A stretch of 64,000 bases of DNA, from contig QZDX01000020.1 in the NCBI GenBank assembly GCA_009917555.1, forward strand, positions 22,927 through 86,926, read 5' to 3'. The stretch is from a bacterium 1XD21-13. GTDB taxonomy: Bacteria; Bacillota; Clostridia; Lachnospirales; Lachnospiraceae. Each line of letters starts with the position of its first letter. The first letter of the stretch is position 1. Under the pieces are notes generated by a model. It worked only from the letters and a program-made list of their open reading frames with translations. It was not told where the DNA came from and made no database searches. Below are positions 20,701-24,342 of this stretch, piece after piece. A program made the translations under genes and the position numbers.

Positions 20701-21693
20701 AACTCTTCTACACAAAGTGGTCAAGAACTGTATGAGGCCTTATTCAGCTATTTGGGCGAAATATTTGGTCAGGACGATTGTTATGTATCCAATTGGGTTC
20801 TTGGAAATGAGGTGAACTCCTGCAATGCTTGGAATTATAAGGGATCTTTAAGCTTTAATGAGTATATGAAATGCTATGCGGCGTCCTTCCGTCAGCTTTA
20901 TTATGGAGTCAAGACCACCAGAGCCAGCTCCAGAGTATTTATTTCTTTGGACAATGCATGGAATCGGGCGGTTGCAGGCTTTACAGGCAAGGCTGTTTTA
21001 GATACATTCGCGTCTTATATACAGGCAGAAGGGCCGAATATTGAATGGAATGTAGCGTTTCATCCCTATTCAGCGCCGCTGACACGGACAGATTTTTGGA
21101 ATGATCGTTCGAATACGACAGATAGTGTGGCAAGCCCCTTTATATCTATGCGAAATCTCAACCAGCTAACGAATTATCTGGGAACAGTGGAGAAAAAATA
21201 TGGAAGGAGCAGTGGCAGTATTCGTGTGATTTTGTCTGAGCAGGGATGGACATCGTCAAATTGTGGTGAATATACACAGGCCATGGCAATTGCAAGGGCT
21301 TATTACATAGCGGAATTCAATTCCAGAGTTGATGCGTTTATTATCCGTGCTGAGATTGATGACTGGGATGAAATGCAGGCTGGATTGTATATGGGGTTAA
21401 GGAACTATGGGTATGATACGAAGAAGATGTCATACTATGTATATAAGTATATGGATACGCCAAGAGTATCGCCAAGAAATGATGATGGTAAGCTAGTGTC
21501 AAAGGAGCTTACAGCAATCAACGATTATACACGGGACTGCCTTGATGTAAATGATGAGAATAAATCTAAATTTATGCAGGCAAAGGAGATCATTTGTGGA
21601 ACCAACTGGACCTCGATCAGCGGGTATAATGTTGAAAAGCTGAATGGGATGCCTTATGCTATGATACCAGACTTAAAAAAATTGCCAGATTAG
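5725..21693 (+). CDS. Giant secreted wall-binding protein: M6-like protease, transglutaminase-like, GW repeats, DUF5722
   Basis: 5,322 residues in one open frame. Residues 1-28 form a signal peptide ending ALAAG, followed by a Gly/Glu/Thr-rich linker to about 135. Residues about 150-410 are an M6-like metalloprotease domain with the zinc motif HEFLH (H329, E330, H333) and GYPDLY (D339). Residues about 556-877 repeat short blade-like units and are probably a beta-propeller. Residues about 970-1205 are transglutaminase-like, with a Cys-His-Asp triad at C1135, H1169 and D1185. About 1206-1690 is beta-rich and unassigned. About 1696-4626 hold aromatic GWQ...YYF repeats of the choline/glucan-binding type. 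A fibronectin III-like segment (about 4625-4720) precedes a DUF5722 domain with GNE (E5029) and LSEQGW (E5172), spaced like the catalytic pair of clan GH-A glycosidases. No LPXTG anchor is present, so attachment should depend on the repeats. It is likely monocistronic. The domain calls are firm; the substrate is unknown. Confidence 0.85.
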   Translation: MRKRWKSLLAWMLIITIIGGYGNTALAAGLGGEAPVGAESTVESGSTVGTDAGVEGEAGTGKEETPETPDKQPGEEGTGNGGGTGEAEGEGGSGNTTETPGGTPNEGGSDEEAEGDGEDGEEPEEEELPGETFALTEGKNAYQPYWGNGNYSNLVVFVDFADTTHEHKNSYGECFKANPDTTFKYFNGDETNLRGMRQYLYNISYGQLRVENIFPQYDAEANTITPYTLSREGAYYVNNESAMVTEILEQLNASGQLQENMNLHLDSGTQNIVDNLNIVAANNEAELFVNHKAGYAGNEQVSGCLVRDYTIINEKDIYFGASESGVIIHEFLHTVGYPDLYRQGENSGVPVGSWDIMANVNRRVQYPLAYLRSAYTKWFEIPSITESQTGLSLYAASKATAETKDQQALILKTDYSDTEFFVVEYRKQGEKYVNNQYSNEYEVAIPGSGLIVYRVNTASETNYVGTTDMLYLFRPGDSYRDDGREAGIGNYDQAHLSQEVGRTGYGSSNFEDSLAEGAITYSDGKNSGIVISNVGSSSGDQITFDVTFYDEDENAVWKTVATEKDGEVTTQAVSCMDKDGNFYYILKKGNANYLYQCKDGAFTRLGTAPAGSGYKLAWYGGQLYAGYLNNQFAVKLARWNGSSWQELYTSPYQTNELSMTSDSKGVYLAYATTDGIRVYAISYTTEGIVSLGSQVAASTGYAANPSIAAENGTIVVMYREAFNNNRIFVKQYNSSTKSWSDVGSQSLSSNSGLVKLRGGKVYLMKNGSTFGENKAYLYVYDLRNGGGWQQVGSNPYADASIAEMDLCFAGGEPYVVYMSGSQTRVTEVKRLVDNQWTNLGGSVERETVTGLAAYSFGGDIYVTYLNTVSKKVSVKGHVSESSGVEDLLWELFPDAVDYGTIEVENPFHQLVERSKDGAIDSGIAAFSEKRYTDSFGSQIEDPLAKELYNIMAERYARGRLVGDQAANLTNMISFPANISGGSLVQDAYYIAAQEKLVSCFNLAFGAFYLDYPSVFWMNRMGLSYGIGYNYSTKRAYITNIVFRPGEEYYEGASGQVASYDAAVKAAKEAITAEMMENGVDTESRYQQVKAIHEYLCDKLTYDHAAGSNLGGEGYGYAHTSSTAFLGHNGEYKVVCEGYAKAFKVLCEQWDIPCILVIGQGGTPGSQGPHMWNYVQMEDGFWYGMDATWDDQELSTGVREEYFLAGSNTIGFNPRYTFIDEHVPDMQITTGAPHPFVYPELEREKYEPGYRGSIREDENGKWLEISEISAEKELSLTDILSFLQKKRYQAPFDGISIIRSDGVGTENRQLAKTLDGEIINCAVSMLKADGELEFVFQEEATQKYTSWHLVHPENMSEESGSFDGTITAVKAVNGAWSLSFADSDFPAEQVWVSYSDPRLGSHYYDLGEETRTVFYYRMAGQEKTFVSLGEYTHTAANEGGTGELHTLSLYNINNLEAGVLYTAETSRYDWRLEYGFETEYKNEDETAVEGTVVYYPSQEELIRALEGMTLSKNTNIRVYSVGKEQPEAIPAGLVKICAEKGLNLNYTRREKRGLSYTWSFQGITIPAGEEAGDFDLHVDLKLEDAELPPEFMERTYIQVAPVGILPACEQAELQIMQNGIGARFADGESLNLWLYEGEKLRYQRPAQRDQELGNWVSFTLNQPSKGQVYVLTSQSEYGWQTKVEDGKVLVYYVENRTGKPVTGWQIVEGRKCYFTREGYLCEGPTWVEADKAWYLFGNYQNRTQGILIGYQEYPQDASEGESAAQGTFYYTNTNGVIQKGWQKINNIWHYFNPDEDFSRSVYGQEFPSRQEGYWVIMEEGSGDMEGRRYYFRNNTTLLKNWQTIDKRRYFFTAGGYALTGWYPNAEDKNVYYLNELGQMETGYVVMETVNESGSEEEDRAPEAYFFHTNGLRQYGWQRILNEDGAYIWHHFNMDPASTAYSYGQEIPSENTRSFWYVMEGDTYYFTNNTRLATGWQTIEGKRYYFDSKGKMYTDTQKIGSAFYHFRTEEGQRGVLGTGLFEDGKKTYYANSSGVLQRGWQKIDGIWRFFNHETGAEEEGTIAVNYWAVVNGEDGAITKISYFINGTRIATGWQTIEGRRYYFDGNGILQTGFFKVGNNTYYGREEAELSKYPGEVLTGKQIINGAEYYFGTNYVMYVGWQKVDGVWCFFSMEDNSPERGQKQESLEPVVEASWYWYTVNGEKYCFRNNTSLLKGWQTINGQRYYLNPSTGAATVDTTLKIGNYVYCFDKNGVMQKNTIVDGYGYNGNGYRVSGWQKINNEWHYFAVTNTKDPDTWKEVPSKRDGYWVTLTYSEEREETYYFRNNASLVKGWQTIDGKRYYFDPKTGVLQTGNEEGLYTIGANIYYLGDDGVLRYGWIREKGEEGPVYYANTAGVLLAGWQKIENQWYYFDRGSRQQDKEASVGRDYFATAHEGGELQTFYFVNGTTPAKGWQTIGGLRYYFDTTTNVMRTGFFQVGKAWYYFYADRTPGTGWMVLNGNTYYFNNSGQAVTGWQNISGSRYYFNADGVMQTQRTKIGNTYYFFGPDGKMRTGFVKYCDTTYYFNGSGVMLKGWQNISGQRYYFDTEGSMQTGFLKIGTAVYYFGESRANLGQMLKGEQRIGEHTYYLNNSGVLQYGWQKLNNEWRYFDPVDGAELETETDVTYWVTIHMPDGTTERSFINNRATVLKGWQTIAGKRYYFDAGGLLWTEAKGWLIIGNNRYYFNEKEDDSVYQGFLELTDGAGNRQTYYLNANGQMLKGWQTIKIGNVSGRYYLDPTTGEAWMGHQKIGNNWYYFDPSDQGKMAVGYIQDAAGNGYYYNTSGVRQYGWQRINNVWHYFMPQSGVECKVTIDEYYWAVIELGDGTRERAFIRNGSSILKGWQMINGQRYYFDSNGFQWREDKGWLVIGSNRFYFDADKNNSVHQGFLELEEEGKGKQTYYLNNNGQALKGWQTIKVGTISGRYYLDPADGSIWMGHQKVGSYWYYFDPLDHGKMATGYVTDTEGDSYYYNTNGTLITGWQKLKGEENYRYFDAAGDGNGRLVGVERSLSKREEDVQTVVSGRTTNTYHWYTIDDSGCTVKGSRYCFLNNKTLLKNRQSIDGKYYWFHSSTGALYTGYFAIGQNRYYSNADGTVYTGFDPCIKGDPAAPDPSAANVNYYNVYGQRVTGWQTIPNVKNGPRYYFNANGVMLKGICWIGNTRYVFDPDNGQLVTDVQRPVVMKDGKTYYANANGTLKTGWNRFYEDGEYIWRCLSASTGEYLNTIKDLDPDKVGSPSMPNVDRYAWYHVTEGEEKGTYCVYNNSSVLKNYQNIGGKRYYFHTTSGKLQKGWFQAGANTCYSDPVTGVITGGFQKIGDNTYYLNTNGLPLKGWQRIYNSETRVYSYYYFGTDGKMLTGFQKIGNAVYYLNDGRLEDLEEGARATGNVVIVDKEKGEQEYYFNGSGVMQYGWFRFYDSETKTYFWKYFDAEGVRKPVNMQEESPKGDTAARYQWYQADGSWYCIYNNSSVVKNFANIAGWRYYFHPQTGALQPGGLFTVGNVYYYCEPITFSKASEGADGQSLPDASAINRSGCKLWENEQQKLSYFDGNGRRVTGWLNLKEQTEEGTVTNRYYFDPANQGQAASGFMKIGNQYYYFDPDTRVLQKNAASLIHAEDPERGEVLYYTGRYEYLLSGWQKVEGIWYYFDPVTKEGTAAPAMTEGDGNWVTLGGNRYYFRYGTTLVKGWQTIKDENGVSGRYYFDTNGALKTGWIEIGANRYYTDMETGKAVTGFKTFVNGVCEDGVREGDTYNSYYFDANGLMRKGWVPETKKDPVTNVSITKNYYFNANGIMLKGICWIGNTRYVLHPDTGERVTTWVEIDGVIYYANTNGTLKTGWQKVYNKEKKVYESFYYGTNGRLCTGWQEINKQFYYFDEKGIMQTGYHTDIPVPGTEANAEGDSGNGITPETASYYFNGNGIRQAGWFRFTENKVYVWRYFGRDGRECDVQTVQEESPEGKIIRNYRWYQVEDHWYCIYNNASVLKGFYNLGTWRYYFDSATGALKKGHFTVGNISYYSKPDTGEICRQGYKLWTEEYEEKKLVYFDGNGKRASGWLNLKEGPVTNRYYFNPSNGQAASGFTKVGNQYYYFDPETKVLQRNASAVIAGKNLKDQEVLYYTGRYEYLLSGWQKIDGSWYYFDAVTKEGEKSEVMPGRDNYWVTLGNGNQYYFLKGTTLAKGWQNIVVDGVKGRYYFDSNGVMQKGWIVIGANRYYTEPETGRAVSGIKTFVNGVCEDGVRPGNTYHSYYFDGNGLMCKGQITVKTVENGKTVSRIYYFNADGIMLKGIFWIGNTRYVHNPDSGERVFDQVVIDGKTYYANTNGTLKTGLQRVYNSTKRVYESFYYGTDGQRHTGWQEINGQRYYFDPTDGVMKTGYQSELPIFGGSSDIGDSSTETDGAESAKTAGYYFNANGIMQTGWILSPEKDEAGKTVNVWRYFDIEGREHEYTRLGDLTPMGEKNTAYVWYEVEEAVFCIYNNKTVLKNFYNIGSLNKYRYYFDAKTGELQKGAFTVGTANYYSDPETGAIVRAGLFLKASDGELYYYDGNGKQVTGWLTIRSGEHAGKYYFHTLTGAAYRGGWYYIDNVQYLFDLEGKVREVPVISTVVANNFRSAVVTWKEVPGAKRYVLEYAKDAAFTEPQILSIEGSQQVSREIRELEEGVRYYFRLKYELESKRTGEVEESAYSAVKNVVIQAEVNATGSSAVFQRFTLAEIGTGDSENLSTEAGTGAEIGIQAEFTVKGRLKSYQGDGNYYLVRVDSYTNRVLSEPLYTMSKNDGVQEGDKFRFSFDIPLPKEYLEEDYPQAESMGGTKEEYLERQVVMSKYALAVKSSANGYTLISKGTYVSNPQTAAEYHTPYFEAASKKGIQGATGVYSMDLGTKQTVMNLDLKSVLKSGPGGGNVTYHYKGKDYYFSNLLSERGTVTEYNNGKYGNGISVTMVILCSYRSDYRRELVHPSARHGGAAPYYTLNSSTQSGQELYEALFSYLGEIFGQDDCYVSNWVLGNEVNSCNAWNYKGSLSFNEYMKCYAASFRQLYYGVKTTRASSRVFISLDNAWNRAVAGFTGKAVLDTFASYIQAEGPNIEWNVAFHPYSAPLTRTDFWNDRSNTTDSVASPFISMRNLNQLTNYLGTVEKKYGRSSGSIRVILSEQGWTSSNCGEYTQAMAIARAYYIAEFNSRVDAFIIRAEIDDWDEMQAGLYMGLRNYGYDTKKMSYYVYKYMDTPRVSPRNDDGKLVSKELTAINDYTRDCLDVNDENKSKFMQAKEIICGTNWTSISGYNVEKLNGMPYAMIPDLKKLPD
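10810..19590 (+). repeat. Wall/glucan-binding GW repeat array inside the giant gene
   Basis: About 2,930 residues are built from units of about 20 residues: a Gly-Trp turn, often GWQ-(T/K)-I, then (R/W)YYF(D/N), a Gly, and a hydrophobic GW or GF turn. By hand I count about 47 Gly-Trp turns. Such aromatic repeats bind choline on teichoic acids or alpha-glucans in other bacteria. Longer units of about 1.5 kb are repeated in tandem in the second half (markers near 16170, 17700 and 19190). Confidence 0.85.
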
Positions 21694-21710
21694 AAGTACT
21701 GGTGTATAAT
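21682..21710 (+). promoter_or_regulatory. Sigma-A promoter for the CapD-like gene
   Basis: TTGCCA (21682-21687), a 17-base spacer and a perfect TATAAT (21705-21710). The -35 box lies within the last codons of the giant gene, whose stop is at 21691-21693. The start of transcription would be near 21718, about 30 bases before the chosen ATG. Confidence 0.72.
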
Positions 21711-21746
21711 ACGAGAGAAAATATTTTGCTGTAGATGAGGGCTTAT

Positions 21747-23618
21747 ATGAATATCGAGAGTTTTATTGAAAAAAATGCACCAAGGAATCGGATTGCACTT
21801 TTGGTAATTTTAGATTTACTGATTATTACAGTGTCAGGCTTTCTGGCACTGTATATTCGGTTTGATTTTCAATTTAGCAAGATGGAAATGGCATATGTAG
21901 ATCGTGAATTGAAATATCTTCCGATCAATCTGATGATTACCCTCTTATTATTTGTTCTGTTTAAGCTTTACCGCAGCGTATGGCGATTTGCCAGTGCAAA
22001 CGAATTCTTGAATGTGATTAGTGCATGCTCTGTAAGTACCTTGATTCAGATTGTAATTATGTCAGTTATGAAGATGCGGATGCCTGTGTCCTATTATATG
22101 ATGAAGTATGTAATACTGATCGTGGGTGTAGGGAGTTTGCGCTTTGCATATCGTATCTTAAGGATGCTCCAGGAAAAACGGATGGGGCTTCGGAAGGATT
22201 CCAGGAGAAATACAATGGTTGTGGGAGCAGGGGAAGCCGGCGCCATGATTATTAAGGAATTTCAGAACAGCCGCTATTTGGATCAGAAGGTTTGCTGTGT
22301 AATTGATGATAATGAAGCTAAGCAAGGTAAGTATCTGCGTGGGGTTAAGATTATGGGAGGGCGGGATGATATCCGCTATCTGGCCCATGAACTGCAGATC
22401 GACGAGATTATAGTAGCATTGCCTTCCGCCTCACAGTCTCAGGTAAAGGAGATTCTTCAGATTTGTCAGGAGACAGGCTGTGAATTAAAGGTGCTTCCCG
22501 GATTATATCAGATGATCAATGGAGAGATCAGTGTTTCTAAGCTGCGTAAGGTAGAGATAGAGGATTTACTTGGAAGAGAGCCTATTAAGCTTCAGGTAGA
22601 TTCTGTCATGGGATATGTGGCAGGCAAGGTTATCCTTGTGACAGGGGGAGGCGGTTCGATTGGAAGCGAGCTTTGCCGGCAGATAGCAGCCCATAAGCCT
22701 AAGAAGCTCATTATTGTGGATATTTATGAAAATAATGCTTATGATATTCAACAGGAGTTAAAGCGTAAATCACCAGAGCTGGATTTGGTGGTATTAATTG
22801 CGTCTGTGCGAAACACACATCGGATGAATTCGATCTTTGAGACTTATTGGCCTGATATTGTGTATCATGCTGCAGCCCATAAGCATGTACCGCTTATGGA
22901 GGACAGCCCCAATGAGGCAATCAAGAATAATGTTTTTGGCACTTATAAGACTGCAAAGGCAGCAGATAAGTACGGTGTGAAGCGTTTCGTCCTTATTTCT
23001 ACAGACAAAGCGGTCAATCCAACGAATATTATGGGGGCTTCCAAGCGAATCTGTGAGATGATTATTCAGATGATGAACAATCATTCTAAAACAGATTTTG
23101 TAGCTGTACGCTTTGGGAATGTGCTGGGCAGCAATGGGAGCGTGATTCCCTTATTTAAAAAGCAGATTGAACAGGGAGGGCCGGTGACGGTAACGCATCC
23201 GGAGATTATCCGATATTTTATGACGATTCCGGAGGCAGTATCCCTGGTTCTGCAGGCAGGAGCATTGGCAAAAGGGGGAGAGATCTTTGTCCTTGATATG
23301 GGTGAGCCTGTAAAAATTCTGGATTTAGCTAAAAATTTGATTCGTTTGTCTGGCTACAAGCCCTTTGAAGATATTCCGATTGAATTCACGGGCCTTCGTC
23401 CCGGAGAGAAGCTGTATGAAGAGCTTCTTATGAGTGAAGAAGGACTGAGGGAAACAGAGAATGCATTGATTCATATTGGTAAGCCTATTGAATTTGATGA
23501 AAAGAGGTTCCAGAAGGAACTGGAAGAGCTGAGGGAGGCTGCAGACCAGGATTCTGTGGCAATTCGACAGAAAGTGCAGGAGATCGTACCAACTTACGTA
23601 ATAAAAGAAGTAGAATAG
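21747..23618 (+). CDS. capD: CapD/WbpM-type UDP-GlcNAc 4,6-dehydratase (membrane-bound)
   Basis: 623 residues. The ATG at 21747 is chosen over 21735 because GAGGG at 21737-21741 is correctly spaced only for the later start. Four N-terminal membrane helices (to about residue 130) are followed by a first nucleotide-binding-like domain (VVGAGEAGAMI). The catalytic SDR domain has TGGGGSIG at 299-306, STDK (T419, D420, K421) and M429-x-x-x-K433, the Met-for-Tyr catalytic pattern of WbpM, PglF and CapD. The family turns UDP-GlcNAc into UDP-2-acetamido-2,6-dideoxy-4-keto-hexose. In S. aureus, CapD feeds the 4-reductase CapN to give UDP-D-FucNAc; the fusion protein encoded just downstream carries a matching reductase domain. 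It has its own promoter and terminator, so it is a separate transcription unit. Confidence 0.88.
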   Translation: MNIESFIEKNAPRNRIALLVILDLLIITVSGFLALYIRFDFQFSKMEMAYVDRELKYLPINLMITLLLFVLFKLYRSVWRFASANEFLNVISACSVSTLIQIVIMSVMKMRMPVSYYMMKYVILIVGVGSLRFAYRILRMLQEKRMGLRKDSRRNTMVVGAGEAGAMIIKEFQNSRYLDQKVCCVIDDNEAKQGKYLRGVKIMGGRDDIRYLAHELQIDEIIVALPSASQSQVKEILQICQETGCELKVLPGLYQMINGEISVSKLRKVEIEDLLGREPIKLQVDSVMGYVAGKVILVTGGGGSIGSELCRQIAAHKPKKLIIVDIYENNAYDIQQELKRKSPELDLVVLIASVRNTHRMNSIFETYWPDIVYHAAAHKHVPLMEDSPNEAIKNNVFGTYKTAKAADKYGVKRFVLISTDKAVNPTNIMGASKRICEMIIQMMNNHSKTDFVAVRFGNVLGSNGSVIPLFKKQIEQGGPVTVTHPEIIRYFMTIPEAVSLVLQAGALAKGGEIFVLDMGEPVKILDLAKNLIRLSGYKPFEDIPIEFTGLRPGEKLYEELLMSEEGLRETENALIHIGKPIEFDEKRFQKELEELREAADQDSVAIRQKVQEIVPTYVIKEVE

Positions 23619-23635
23619 ATAGGGAATCTATTTTT
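23614..23635 (+). terminator. Intrinsic terminator after the CapD-like gene
   Basis: AATAGAT (23614-23620), loop AGGGA, ATCTATT (23626-23632), running into five Ts at 23631-23635. It overlaps the capD stop codon and separates capD from the loaP operon promoter only five bases further on. Confidence 0.6.
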
Positions 23636-23639
23636 GTGC

Positions 23640-23668
23640 TTGAAAAATATAACACATGCTGGTACAAT
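23640..23668 (+). promoter_or_regulatory. Strong sigma-A promoter of the loaP glycan operon
   Basis: TTGAAA (23640-23645), a 17-base spacer and TACAAT (23663-23668), with a TG one base before the -10. Transcription would start near 23676 and leave a leader of about 155 bases before loaP. It is the only convincing promoter I found upstream of the 34-gene run that ends at 60938. Confidence 0.75.
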
Positions 23669-23730
23669 AGCGAAGGTGGAAACAATTAATTCACTATAGA
23701 ATATTTAAAAGCCGGAACTTTAAAATCGTC

Positions 23731-23803
23731 GCTTCGCCGCGTTTTAGGTAATGGCGGATATAGGATTGTATAAAATCCGAACGCAAGTGCGGAACGGCGA
23801 AGC
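23731..23803 (+). promoter_or_regulatory. Structured leader RNA, candidate LoaP recognition element
   Basis: GCTTCGCCG (23731-23739) pairs with CGGCGAAGC (23795-23803), closing a domain. Inside it are a small hairpin (GGATT at 23763-23767 with AATCC at 23774-23778) and a second one (CCG and CGC at 23777-23784 with GCG and CGG at 23789-23797, loop AAGT) that shares bases with its neighbours, so alternative foldings are possible. LoaP proteins bind an RNA hairpin in the 5' leader of the operons they antiterminate. That this is such a site is inference from position and structure. Confidence 0.5.
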
Positions 23804-23831
23804 ATACCCATTTTTAGAAAAGAGTAGGCAT

Positions 23832-24338
23832 ATGTGGTATGTGATTCAGGTAACGACAGGAAAAGAAGAACAAATTCTGAATATGATAAAAAAATATGGT
23901 GTGCAGGAATATTTAAAGGAATGCTTCATTCCAAAATATGAGCGCAGAAGAAAATACCTGGGACAGTGGCATCAGGAGGAGGCCGTCTTGTTCCCAGGCT
24001 ATATTTTTATTATCAGTGATGAAGTAGAAGGCTTGTATCAGGCGTTGAAACAGGTTCCGCAGTTGACAAAGCTTCTTGGAGTCGGGGAAAAATGGACTCC
24101 TATGACAAAAGAGGATATTGCTATTATAGAAGCGCTGTCAGGGAAAGAACGAGTGGTGAAGCATTCGGAAGGGTACATTGTTGGCAGCAAGGTGACCATT
24201 ACCAATGGGCCGTTGATGGGTATGGAGGCCATGATCCGGAGGATTGACAGGCATAAGAGGATGGCCTGGATGGAGATCGAGATCTTTGGGAGGAAGACGG
24301 AGATACAGGCGGGGTTGGAGATTATTCGGAAAGAGTAG
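23832..24338 (+). CDS. loaP: LoaP-type NusG paralogue, transcription antiterminator
   Basis: 168 residues from MWYVIQVTTGKEEQILNMI, the normal start of this family. A frame extends upstream, but those codons lie within the structured leader. Residues 1-105 are the NGN domain (FIPKYERRRKYLGQW, LFPGYIFI), which contacts RNA polymerase. Residues about 115-168 are the KOW domain (VGSKVTITNGPLMGMEAMIRR). Unlike general NusG, LoaP acts on specific long operons, usually those for polyketides or exopolysaccharides, and binds an RNA hairpin in the leader. Being the first gene of a 37-kb same-strand glycan operon is the classic setting. Four bases separate it from the next start. Confidence 0.88.
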   Translation: MWYVIQVTTGKEEQILNMIKKYGVQEYLKECFIPKYERRRKYLGQWHQEEAVLFPGYIFIISDEVEGLYQALKQVPQLTKLLGVGEKWTPMTKEDIAIIEALSGKERVVKHSEGYIVGSKVTITNGPLMGMEAMIRRIDRHKRMAWMEIEIFGRKTEIQAGLEIIRKE

Positions 24339-24342
24339 AGAG

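Noticed and set aside
23751..23831. Longer start for loaP giving 27 extra residues
   Set aside because: The extra codons lie in the structured leader, match no NusG family sequence and lack a ribosome site. MWYVIQV is the usual family start.
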